Assembly: GCA_022496805.1 (NCBI GenBank)
Contig: CM040089.1
Span: forward strand, 2,978,501-3,042,500
DNA length: 64,000 nt
Source: Pohlia nutans
Taxonomy: Eukaryota > Streptophyta > Bryopsida > Bryales > Mniaceae
Reading direction: 5' to 3'
Positions 1-10,350 of this stretch are shown piece by piece. The position numbers and the translations under genes were made by a program. Position 1 is the first letter of the stretch. Every line of letters begins with the position of its first letter. The notes beneath the pieces are model-generated. The model was given only the letters and a program-made list of their open reading frames with translations. It ran no database searches and was not told the origin of the DNA.

Positions 1-1
1 T

Positions 2-703
2 GCAGGCGTCCACCAGCCCAACAGCAATAATGGCGACCCCAATATCCCAAGCATTAGGAAACGTTTCCCTGCGCTCCCCAATGTAAGTGACCCTCACCAA
101 CAACTCTTTCTTTGCCTTGTTCCGGCTCAGGCAGATAACAATTTGTGCAGCATTGAGGAATTCGCCTACAAATTGTGGTGGGTTTCTAGAGAAGTTGGAA
201 CAGATACAAGAAGGCAAAAAATGGAACCAAGGCAATCAGCTTGGATAAAGCCTGTTGAGCAACATGCAATGGACATTGACACACCTTCTGCAAGTCTCAA
301 AAGACTATTGGAGGAAAAAACAGCAAAAGAAGCCAAAAGCAACAACGGGAAGAAGACTAGAAGCATTGTAGAGACCACAGCAGACACCAACAACCAAAAA
401 CGAGAAGGTACAGAAGAAAACGATGCCGGATGGAGCAAGAAGCTGAGAAGCGGCAGCATGCAAGGCAAAAGCGGACACATCGTGCAACACCCTCATGAGA
501 AGGTTGGTAGCACACTCCCCAAGGTATTCCCCTCCTCAAGAAGAGATCCACGGTTCAAACCCTTATGGCCTCGCCCTTTAACCCCTAAAGGATTGGAGCG
601 TTTTTCCTCCAAAAACACTCCAATGCTGCCATTTTTACTCCCCCATGCAAATATTCCAATAAAATGTCATTTTTTACCTTCTAACTGTAAGATTTTGTCC
701 TAA
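2..703 (+). CDS. Open reading frame of unknown function, 5' end outside window
   Basis: The frame is open from base 2 to a TAA at 701-703 with no in-frame stop. A 48-bp stretch at 83-130 has GT...AG ends and a multiple-of-three length, so it could be an intron or be translated. The deduced protein is hydrophilic and rich in Lys, Glu, Ser and Thr, including a basic stretch around bases 320-480, with no domain I recognise. Its last 40 codons (582-703) lie inside a piggyBac-like MITE that begins at 582, so the original C-terminus has been replaced or the frame is accidental. It could be a remnant of a nuclear or transposon-encoded protein. Confidence that it is a real exon is low. Confidence 0.3.
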   Translation, partial: AGVHQPNSNNGDPNIPSIRKRFPALPNVSDPHQQLFLCLVPAQADNNLCSIEEFAYKLWWVSREVGTDTRRQKMEPRQSAWIKPVEQHAMDIDTPSASLKRLLEEKTAKEAKSNNGKKTRSIVETTADTNNQKREGTEENDAGWSKKLRSGSMQGKSGHIVQHPHEKVGSTLPKVFPSSRRDPRFKPLWPRPLTPKGLERFSSKNTPMLPFLLPHANIPIKCHFLPSNCKILS

Positions 704-1812
704 ACTATTTGAAAAACATACACAACAAATTTCGTTGATTTTGACCGCATTGATTGCAAGATAATTGCGTTTGATGAAAAAATCACCCCAAAAAAACACA
801 TGCCCAAAAATTTCAGATGCATTTGACCGTAGCTACATCAAAAAAACCTCACTACCAAAACTTGTCGCACTTCACTTTCACATTCTATATAATGTTACTT
901 AGTTGTGTACCAATTTTCGTTGCATTTGGAGATGTTTAGGATGTTGAAGAACACCTTGCACTTGTTGGGGGTTTAAAAGTTAAAAAAAGACTCTTTGTTT
1001 TTGGAATTGCAATGTTTTTGACTTTTGTTATTAAAAATATAAATCCCAGCGGTGAAACATAAGTACATTCCACCCTCTATAGAATGGCGAAAAAAAATTT
1101 GAAAAAAAAAAATCTTCAAGTTTTAAAAGACATATAGCATATTTTCTAAGAATTTTGGGGATTAGGGGGGAAAGAAGGGGGTAGAGGAAGGGAATCGAAG
1201 TGCCACCTCACCCAACCCATTCCAATGTTCATGACCCCACTAACTCTCAAGGTGGACTACCACGTGGCAATCTTTCATTGGACCATTTATTTATTTTCAA
1301 TTTAAAAAAATAAAATTATAAATTATAAATAAATAAAATTATAAAATTGAATTTTTAATTTAAAATAATAATTTTCAATTTAAACTAATAAGTTTCAGTT
1401 TAAAATAATAATTTTTAGTTTAAAAATAATAATTTTCAATTTAAAATAATTTTTTAATTTTTTAATTTAAAAATGATTATTTTTTTATTTTTTAACAAGT
1501 GTGGAAAATGCGGTGGTCTTCTGCCCCCCCACAGGCCACCCCATTTTCCACACTCCGCCCAACTTGTTGCCCTCTCCAGAATTCAACTATTTTTCTACGC
1601 CCCGCTGCCCTTTCTCCCGAAAAAAACACATTTCTCCTCATAACTTCCACATATGGTGTCGGAATTCAAAAAAGAAAAGAATCTCCATTTTTGTGGCACA
1701 TTGAGGAATCCACTATTAAATTTCTTTCAAAGTTCGATTAAGAATGTGTTCACCGGAACCTACCCGGTTCTCTAAATGTCCTAGTTAGGATAGTTGGTCC
1801 TTTAGGAGTTAA
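578..1812 (+). mobile_element. piggyBac-like MITE, 1.23 kb, family A copy 1
   Basis: TTAA at 578-581 is followed by CCCCTAAAGGA; the far end reads TCCTTTAGGAG followed by TTAA at 1809-1812. TTAA target duplication with CC(C)-starting inverted ends is the hallmark of the piggyBac superfamily. A second copy lies inverted at 46929-48160 with almost the same length and matching termini and interior. The interior contains an AT-rich low-complexity block (about 1270-1490) and a C-rich block (1510-1620). No transposase is encoded, so it is non-autonomous. Confidence 0.8.
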
Positions 1813-2059
1813 CGAGGGCCCATGGGGGGGAAGGGGGGGGGGGTAACTGGCAACGGCTAAGGCGAAGGCTTTTAAAAGGCCAAATCTGAAATCTGATTTT
1901 TTTTTTTTTTTAAATTCCAAAAAAATTAGATATGCAAAAATCTTACGGTTATAGTTTTTGTAAAATGTACAACTTCTTTTTGAAAAAAAATTATATGTAC
2001 AAATGGGTATGAAATAACACAAAAAAATTATAGAAGGAAAAAAAAACACACACACAAAC

Positions 2060-2541
2060 CTTGTTTTTTTGGCACATCTTGAAAATTCTTCTTCCGTCTC
2101 TCGCCGAATCGATATCAAGGTTTCGACCTCGTAATCTCGCCACTTCCGAGTGAATCCTTCTTCTTCCGAACTTGAACCAGCTAAATTTACGACTTCCTTT
2201 GCTACCTTCTTTGTTGTCTTCTCTGATTTCTTCTTCTTTGCTAGAGCACTTGTTTTTCCTCCTTTTGATGGCCGTCCTCTCTTCTTTGGTGTTAGTCCAT
2301 CCTCTCCATTTAGTGCCATTGCTGCAGCCCGGATTACCTCCTCCTCCTTCACATCCATTAAAGCATTGCTTGCATTTTCACTCAGTGTCACTTCCTCACT
2401 TGATGATTGTAAATCTGAACCACTACAACGAGGCATTCCAAGAGGCATAAAATATCTAGCACTACCAACACCAAAATGTTCAAAATTCAAAACATGCATT
2501 TGAGCAGAAATGAGCTGAAATTGGAGTTCAGAATAGGTCAT
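2060..2541 (-). pseudogene. Exon fragment of a Myb/SANT-like (trihelix-type) protein with AT-hook
   Basis: The minus-strand frame encodes an acidic Ser/Glu-rich N-terminal part, then an AT-hook (KKRGRPSKGG), a lysine-rich tract, and the start of a trihelix/MADF-type DNA-binding domain (FTRKWRDYEVETLISIRRET: W, E-LI-IR spacing typical of the family). A good splice donor (AG|GTTTGTG) ends the exon at 2060, after which the frame turns into low-complexity Phe/Lys residues that are intron. The likely start is one of the Met codons in the MPLGMPRC segment. No downstream exon is visible before the MITE at 578-1812, so I read this as a severed or retained fragment of a trihelix factor or of a Harbinger-type Myb-like second ORF. 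Confidence 0.5.
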
Positions 2542-2753
2542 CCAAGGCGAATTTTGACTCCAAGCTTGTCCTTGAGATTAAGAGAACTCCCCATCTTGAA
2601 AGTAGCCTTCCATTGCAATGAACACAAGGCAAAAAAAATTTGGGCAAAAACAATTTGGGAAAAAAACCTCAAAAAACAAGTAAAACTGTACCACTTCCTA
2701 GTCACACATGAAGAAGAAGAAAAAGACGATTTCAAATGATCAAGGTGTTGTCT

Positions 2754-3302
2754 TTAACTCCTAAATGACATAGGGGGTAAGGGCACAACCTAGATGTGTT
2801 ATAAAATGTTACTTCTGCAACTTTGATGAAGTTTGGTCCAAACGTGAAAATGAGAAACATAATGTTTAGTAATTATCCGTACGGTCAAACTTTTAAAAAT
2901 AGTTTTAAATACTCATTTAATGAATTTAGATGCATTTACCATTTAGAATTCACCAAAATTACAAATTCTATTTTTAGAATTTGAAATTTGGTATGATTGG
3001 TTAAAAGAAGACATTCTATTCTAAAATTTAAAAAGGCAAAATTTTCAAATGAGAGAACCTCATTACTTTCCCGAAATAGTAAGTTTTATAACATTAGGAC
3101 AATATTGAGGTCTTTGTCTTTGAAAAATTCCTTACTAAACCTCAATATTGCAAATGAAATGTATCAAACTCACCAGAACATGATCTCTACCCCCAATTTC
3201 AACAAAAAATCAAAATTTGAAAAATGTCATTTTTTGCCCATAGGCAGTCACTGTTGTTTGGGCTGCAACTAGAAAATGGTCGATCGGTCACTTAGGGGTT
3301 AA
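2754..3302 (+). mobile_element. piggyBac-like MITE, family B copy 1 (549 bp)
   Basis: TTAA (2754-2757) followed by CTCCTAAATGA; right end CACTTAGGGG then TTAA (3299-3302). The interior (gatgaagtttgg, attatccg motifs) matches a diverged copy at 56007-56546 in the same orientation. No coding capacity. Confidence 0.75.
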
Positions 3303-3379
3303 GGAGGACAATCAGGAATGAATAGTAATAGCTGTTGGGTAGAAAAGGGTAAAAAATCTGGCTGTTAGTAAAAGTGGCC

Positions 3380-3687
3380 GTTCTGAAATATTTTTAAAAA
3401 ATAAAAAATGATTGGCTGTGAAAATTCTGGCCAAACAGCCTCCTGGATTATGCGTCAGGCCCACCTCTTGACGTGGGCTTGACGAAAAATCCGAGGGCCT
3501 TGAAAAATGTGCCTTTTTGCTGCCACGATGGACAAAAGTGCTGTCCATGTCATTTTCTCCTCCATCCGTCCCTTGGGCTGAAAATTTCGGGTGTAAAGTG
3601 ACATTCTTTGGTCTTCTCGGTTTCTAGGCCTCCTATTGACTGAAATTTCTATCTCCATGGCTTCTCGCCTCTAGTGTAAAGAGGGCC
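3380..3687 (+). repeat. Harbinger/Tourist-like repeat, partial copy
   Basis: This tract is clearly similar to 63520-63832 (shared aaaatgattgg, ccacctcttga, tttcgggtg and a right end ctctagtgtaaagaggg). It carries the right terminus but no recognisable left terminus, so it is a 5'-truncated copy of the element annotated at 63004-63832. Confidence 0.6.
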
Positions 3688-3945
3688 TGAGTCACATTTC
3701 ATTCTAGGAATAAGTCTATACAAGAATAAGAATAAGTTTATATAGAAGAACAAGTCTGTACAGTACAGACTGAGTATGATTCACATGAATCAGCCACAAC
3801 TGAGTAGGATTTAAATTATTATTTTCTTCCCTTTTTCGTTGGGATGGCTCCAAAAATACGGTTCAAGCTGCTAGATCTGGCCAAAATTGCAATATTTTCT
3901 TGTAGTTTGGTTGGTACGATTAAATATCTGGCTAAAATTTGACAT

Positions 3946-4164
3946 TTAACTCCTAAAGGACAAAGAAGCCCAAATTGGGCCTCATGTTTTTATATCAATT
4001 TTAAGTAGGTCCTATGTGTACTTCTTTTTGTTCAAATTTATTTTTGTTTTAATCAACGCATGTACTTATTCTAGTGATATAAAATCTTAATTATATTTTT
4101 CACGATATGATCAATGAAATTTTCCATTTTAAAACCATGAATCCTTGGACCTTTTAGGGGTTCA
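3946..4164 (+). mobile_element. Short piggyBac-like MITE (219 bp)
   Basis: TTAA at 3946-3949 followed by CTCCTAAAGGAC; right end GGACCTTTTAGGGG followed by TTCA (one mismatch to TTAA) at 4161-4164. The imperfect second target site suggests an older insertion. Confidence 0.55.
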
Positions 4165-5566
4165 TTTTCTACTCCAAAAAAGTCATTTTCTACCCAAAAA
4201 AGGAAGAAGTCATTTTTTGTCCTTCTGGTCATAGGATGAAGCCAGATGCAGCAGGATAAAAAAAATTGTCCAAATCTAGCGATATTTGAGTTAACCGAAA
4301 TTAGAATAGGTGATGTGATCCCCAAAATATAAGGAAACCAGAGTCTATATCTTTGAGTGTAACTGAAATCAAATCAAATAGTGAATTCAACACTCTCCAC
4401 CTTCAATTTTAGACATGAGCTTTGCAAGACAGTTCAAGTTGTCAAAGTCATTTAATCAAACCAACCACCTAATTATATCTCAAGCCTGCCACATGTCTTG
4501 CCATTATCTCAAATTGGATGTGAGCTAGCACCTCCAAGCCTTGGCTCTGTGTAAACTCACCTTAGCCTGCAAGCCTTGGCTCTCTCTGAACTCACCTTAG
4601 TTTAACTTTCTATTTTGGATTCTTTGAAAACCATGCCAATTTGCTTGGCTGCCTTAGATACCGGTCAGACTCACCTTACCTAAAATGTATTCTTGAGCTC
4701 TTCTTTTCGGTTAACTCTATTAGCCAATAAAAACCACTGCGGACGAATCTAGAGTAAGCGACGCGTGCTGTGACTCTGCAAGTTCACGCGGTCAGTTCTT
4801 CCGTGCTGACTGAGGAGCTCTCTTCCGACTGTTCAAGAATTCACTGGGATTAGGTACAGACTCCTAACCTTCCTAAGATCTTTCGCTAGCATGGCTGGGC
4901 GACTAGAAAAGCTAGAGAACTAGGGCTACACGGATTTTACTACATTATTTGTCGGGAATTCAGATCTGTTCGTGCAATACCTCCATCCAGATGCAGCAAC
5001 GTCCAGATACTTGGAATATGTAACCAGGTGGTGCTGCTGCTGCGGCAGTGAGCGTGCGTGGGTTCATTTATACAGCTTGGTGGTCGAGGGACGTCTGTGA
5101 AGCTGCATTGCGAATTTAATTCCAGGATTTTGCAGACGGTGGTTTACTGAACGGTGCTGATTAGCAAGGTGAGTACTCATTTTCTGCCGCTTGTTACATT
5201 CACTTTCCTAATTAGAGCCCTGCTGATCGAAGCACCATCATGTTGCAGCTTGGGTACTAGGCTTGATTAGTTTCTGGATAATTTCGATAAATTCGCACTC
5301 GTGCCCAGCTGCTTGACTGTATGGACAGGTCCAGCAATGTTACACTTGTACTTGTTGATTTTGAATAGTCTTGCATGCAAACCTGTGAAGATTGCCTCGT
5401 TTATTCATGTTACTTACTTAATTTCTTAGAGTTTGTCCAGAAAATGAAGGATAGTACTGTCTACGGCTGCCAGTCCTGCATGGAGTATTACTTCAATGCA
5501 TTTCCAGGCTCTGACTCTCCAGTAGTTCAAGTCTAAACAGACCAGACTCTGAGTTCTAGATGGAAC
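4165..5566. other. Non-coding stretch; short tandem duplication
   Basis: I see no convincing gene. At about 4530-4605 a unit of roughly 40 bp containing caagccttggctct...actcaccttag is present twice in tandem. From about 4740 to 5180 the base composition is more balanced and a strong donor-like GGTGAGTACT occurs at 5169, so a non-coding first exon is possible but unproven. Confidence 0.3.
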
Positions 5567-5735
5567 CTCATATTCGTTAAAATGGCGGATTTGAACAGTG
5601 AAATTGGCGCAATTTCAGTTAAAACCTCAAATCCATACCAGTCCTAGTTTCTAGAGCTTTGGGCACAGTTGTGGCATCACAATTTTGGGCGCAGTTATGA
5701 AACATGCCATTGTAACAAATGTAAGAGCATAGTCA
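5567..5735 (+). repeat. Dispersed intron/UTR repeat, copy 1
   Basis: The tract cctcatatt...gttaaaatggcgg...gtgaaattgg...ccagtcctagttt.tagagc recurs, diverged, at 41471-41610 and 43305-43445 (both in introns of the AZG1-like gene) and, weakly, at 44855-45060. Element type is unknown; I see no terminal repeats. Confidence 0.5.
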
Positions 5736-6535
5736 CCGGTCACTGTAACAAACTCGGGAACAAACGGATTTCAGTGGAACTCTAGCATTGGTTGCTCCCA
5801 CACCAACGACTCTCTAAACTTTAAAATATGAGAGGGCTCTCTATAAATCCTCTTCCACACACTATCCTAGGATAATTTGGAGGGCCTCCTCAAAGCATTG
5901 TATCAGTACTGTAAAATAAGAATGTTGAATTCTTTTTTGGACTTTGTTATCCATAATGTTTGTTTAGTAATGAAAGCCAAATGCAAGCTTTGGCACAAGT
6001 TTATATGAATCCGACGTTCTTAAAAAAATGGCTCCTGCAATTAAGCCATTTTGATTTGTTTCTGAAAGTGAGATCTATTATGGACTTCGAAACATGACTC
6101 TCACGATAGTGAATTAGCTTGTGTTGCTTGGAATCAGAGTGAGCTTTTGCAATGAGCTTTGAAGCGAGGACGTGGCCCGTCTCCTTAAAGGGCAGAAACT
6201 TGCTAAACCCTGCGGTTTTGGTTTATGTGCAAAAGGGAGAAAAAAAAAAAAGGGCAATAAATTTGGTGAGAATCTTGTGGTTGTGGTTGCAGATTATGGG
6301 ATCGCCATCACATCTAAACCGCATCGCAGAGTCTTCCCTCACAACCCCTATTTTTGAATACCTGGTCCAGTAGTATTCTCACTCTTCTAGCTTAAAAAGT
6401 GGTATCCTGTGTTATTATCCAGAAGGGAATTGTTGAACATTCAGAAATGGGGTAGAGCTTAGCTTGGTGGTGATTGCAGTTACCAATGGTCTGACACTGA
6501 TGAATCTTTTGTTTGATGCAGGCTTGCAAAGGCTC

Positions 6536-6665
6536 TTAACCCCTAAACGTCCCAGCGTCCAGAAACTGGATCACGAACCCGTGGATTTAAAGCCTTGTAA
6601 CTTTCTCATACAATCTCGGATGACTTTCATCCAAGTCACCTTTGCAAGCCTATTACATTCCCTAC
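6536..6665 (+). mobile_element. Solo/deleted piggyBac-like end (family E)
   Basis: TTAA (6536-6539) plus CCCCTAAACGTCCCAGCGTC and tccagaaactgga match the terminus of the family E element at 35534. The internal motif ggatgactttcatccaag also matches. No second terminus is found, so this is an internally deleted or truncated copy. Confidence 0.55.
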
Positions 6666-6689
6666 CAATTATAGTAATTCTCTTGTGAT

Positions 6690-7139
6690 GGGGAGTTGTT
6701 GATAATATTGGAGAGGCTTCCAAATGCAATGTCCAGCGCATCTGTTACCAATCTGTAACAGCATGACAGTATCGCCGCTTTCCGCTATTCATGGTCACTC
6801 TGGTTATTCATCTTCCTCTTCAGCTCATGCTCCGCCTTGACGTCAAACGACACTTACGTTTTGAGTCCAGTAGAAGGTAATCCATCCCCCCGCCCCACCC
6901 TTCCCTTCAACTTGTTAGCATGTTTCCATAAGAATCCTTTGTCCATCATCTTTAATTTCCACTCCTAATATTAAAAATTGTATTTTTTTCTCTTGGCTCC
7001 CCATGTCTTGGCTGTCGATTGTTGAAAATTGTAGAATTATTGATTCATGTACTTTTCACCAGTGTGGCAAGTCAAAATGGCCATAATTATCCATTAAATG
7101 GCATGTTTCAGAGCATGAAACTTTTTCACAAAATCACTA
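6690..7139. other. Intergenic, no feature seen
   Basis: No coding frame, repeat terminus or RNA gene that I can support. Confidence 0.3.
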
Positions 7140-7342
7140 CACCGGTTATTGCCATTACTGTGAGTCACAGTAATTCAGTATTCTCACTGTAATTGTGGCA
7201 TTAGAACAAAAAGTGTGAGTCACAGTAATTGATAAATTCTTACAATAATGTACATTTGAGATGTATGTACTGAAATTGGTGTGAGGATTGGTGTAAAGTC
7301 TCACACTAATTCTGTGACTCACAGTAATGACAATAATCAGTG
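7140..7342 (+). mobile_element. TA-flanked MITE (Tc1/mariner type), 203 bp
   Basis: The ends are near-perfect inverted repeats about 31 bp long (CACCGGTTATTGCCATTACT at left; CACTGATTATTGTCATTACT reading in from the right, both continuing into GTGAGTCACAG), flanked by TA at 7138-7139 and 7343-7344. It is non-coding. The termini differ from Stowaway and from the Tc1 element at 15625. Confidence 0.75.
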
Positions 7343-7735
7343 TACTAGGATCATACAGTGTGCTACATTTGTTAGCAACATTGGAAGTAGCTCAAGCAAA
7401 GTTACCACTAACATGTAATGTTGTTGTATATAGCTACAGACTCCTCTAACGTTGCTAACAAATGTATCGTTCCTGGAATGTATGATTCTAGTAATGAATT
7501 TGACGTTCAAATACATAACATTCTATAGGAGTCTTGCACAACACACCCATGCTTTTAAGTGACAAGATCATGTAATTATGCTTTGATCACGTCATGGGTG
7601 ATAGCCAGGAGGTTTCTTCATCTCCGTAGCAAAGAATGAAGCTCTAAAATTATTATTAATATAATATTATGTGTCCACAATTTTGTAAATAGGATATCCA
7701 AGTGCCAAGAGTTTAAAAAACTATTGTACAGCTTA

Positions 7736-7785
7736 TAAGGTACTATGGTAGTTCCACTGTGATAGCAATAGTACCTTATACACCA
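7736..7785. repeat. Small hairpin
   Basis: The arms ttataaggtactatgg and ccaatagtaccttata-like sequence pair around a loop of about 20 bases. It may be a remnant of a foldback element. Confidence 0.35.
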
Positions 7786-8001
7786 TTTTTGGAGCACTTA
7801 CATGATTTCTAACACTTTGCTCCAATTTTAAATCTCAAACAATGAATTTGAAAATATTTTGATCAATTGGAATTACTAGTGGATGCCATGTCCCGAAATT
7901 GTGCGCATTGGAAGAACGAATCTAGTCAAGCTTGGAAGGGCGACATGGCAACCTGGTGTGTTCAAAATGAAGAACCTTGCGTTCCTTCACAGCCATGGTA
8001 T

Positions 8002-8193
8002 CACTAGTAGGAAATGTGTCGTTTTTCACTTACTATAAATGAAAAAGGAATGAAACCACACCAGACACGGGTTGTGACAATGTTGGTGAGTGGTTTTGGT
8101 CACAAGAAGACAGAAATATAAGGATAACATTCAACCACTGTTCACTGTTCCCCAAGAAGTGGGGAATGAAAAACGACAGGTCTGCTACTGGTG
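8002..8193 (+). mobile_element. CACTA-type mini-element (192 bp)
   Basis: The left end CACTAGTAGGAAATGTGTCG and the inward-read right end CACCAGTAGCAGACCTGTCG share a gTCGTTTTTCA core. It is flanked by 3-bp direct repeats TAT (7999-8001 and 8194-8196), as expected for CACTA/EnSpm insertions. Part of its interior (gttggtgagtg.ttttggtcac) recurs near 60314. Confidence 0.7.
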
Positions 8194-8409
8194 TATGGTG
8201 TGAGATGCCTTCAAAAGAAAGAGGCAAATGGAAGTTCACCATACAATGCGGTTTACATTGTTCACTTGTAAGTTATTCGATTACAATTATTTTCATGTTT
8301 AATCGTGTTTAAAAACATAAGCAAAATAATATTCTTATTGACGCAATGTGATTTTCAAGAAGATACATCCATAGACAAATGAGATCATTGTATGCTTCAT
8401 CATGTGCAG

Positions 8410-10305
8410 TGTTATATCAGGAAACGCAAACCTTCGAGGGACTTTAGTGCCAGCATTTGGAAATCTTACAAATCTAGCATCTTTGTAAGTACTTTTATCC
8501 CATTTCAAATTTTAATTTTCTTTTCTCTGTTTCTACATTTGGTCAATAATTTTGACATGTTTCATTATATAACAAATGCAGTGCAACGGAGCACCCTTCT
8601 GGATCAAAAGAGAATCTTCACTTAGATCCAGTTTTTGAGTAATGAAGGAATGTCATTTGTATTCCACGAATTATGGGACTATTGTGTCATTGCCACGTAA
8701 ACGAAATTTCTAATTGTAACTAGACTGTAGTCCCATTGCAAAAGGGTGTTGGCTGCCATTGCTCTATTATGCTATGTGTTATTAGGACATATGTATGTTT
8801 TAGTTAAATAAAAATTGTGTGTGCTTTTTTCTTTAGGACTATAGAACAAGCTCCACATGTATACGGGACAATTCCTGACCTCAGCAAATTGCGAAGCTTA
8901 AATTCATTGTAAGTTATCATTCCTTCAAATTTACACCTATGATTTAATTTTATTTATTTTTGGTTTTTGACTATAGAATAACTTTTGGTGTAAGATTAAG
9001 GAATTTGATGTTTAGAATCTTTGATTTTTATACTGGTAACAATGACGCCAATGTATAATTTATTTATTTTAAATCCTAGTTTTTTCATTTTTTTTCATTT
9101 TTTCTTCCAATGTACTCGAACTTGGTATCACCACATTTTAAAGTTTTATTTATTTTAAGTTCCTACATTTAAAAGAGTTAATTGTATTAAATGCAATTTT
9201 GTTGTTTTTGTAGAAAATTTGATGGCAACAATATGAGTGGATCAATATCAATATCCATTGCATCATTGTCAGTTCTTCAAACATGTACGCTTTTTTGAAA
9301 ATATGTTCAATTTTGCATATGTAAACTTAATGTAATTGCAGGTTAGTATTTCCATTTATTGTTTATGGAATTAATATCGTTATCACATGCAATACTAGTA
9401 ATGTTTGATTCATAATGATCTTTAGCCCATGATAGACCATACCTTTTACACTAGCAACACTGGAAAGAAACTACTAATAAAATAGTTCAACTCTCCAACC
9501 TTCTGCACTTCGACCAACTAAAGTTAGAGAAAACTCTTTGTGATTCTTGTGATCCCTTGACAGATGCTTCATATTCAGAGGTGCTACAGCGGGGCTCTAA
9601 AGAACGTTTTGTTCGTGGTTGTTTAAAACACACAGAGATTTAAGCCAAAACAAATTCACTAGAGAAATTCCAATGGATTTTTGTTCTAAGACCAGAGGTT
9701 TGCAAACTCTAAATGTGTATGATAATTTGTTCTCGGATGTTTTGAATCAAACAATGTTTCAAAATTAACCTTCATTGATTCAATTGTAAGTATAAGTTGC
9801 CTAATTATTCATTTCTTAATAATTATACAAAAGCATCATTTAGAATGTGTATGTACCATCTAGTTTGCAATTTTTATTTTTATTTTTATTATTCTTTAGT
9901 GAAATTTTATTATAATCGTATGTTTTCACTATTCATATACTTGTGTTATGATGCAGAGATTTGTCCAAAAATCAATTTACTGGATATCTTCCCAATCTAG
10001 CTTCTTCATTACAATACTTGTGAGCTTGATTTATATTGCTATATCTATACAAAAAATAAAATAAAATAAATAATGCTTAAAAATAACAAAAAACTATTGC
10101 ATAAAAATTTAAGAATAGATTTTCTTACCTTCCTCATATTTCCTTGAATCCCTTTAAAAAAAATTATGTTACTTATTTATAGGTTTATTTAGAATGTTGT
10201 CACAAACCTTGTAGTGTGTTAAGCTTATTTATGTTTTAATATATGATATCTTTTAGATTTTTAATTTTTAGTCTTTAGATTTTATATTTTAAAAAATAAT
10301 GGTAC

Positions 10306-10350
<45 letters not shown>

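Noticed and set aside
578..1812. Telomeric repeat tract suggested by CCCCTAAA
   Set aside because: The motif occurs singly at element ends next to TTAA, never in tandem, so it is a transposon terminus and not interstitial telomere.
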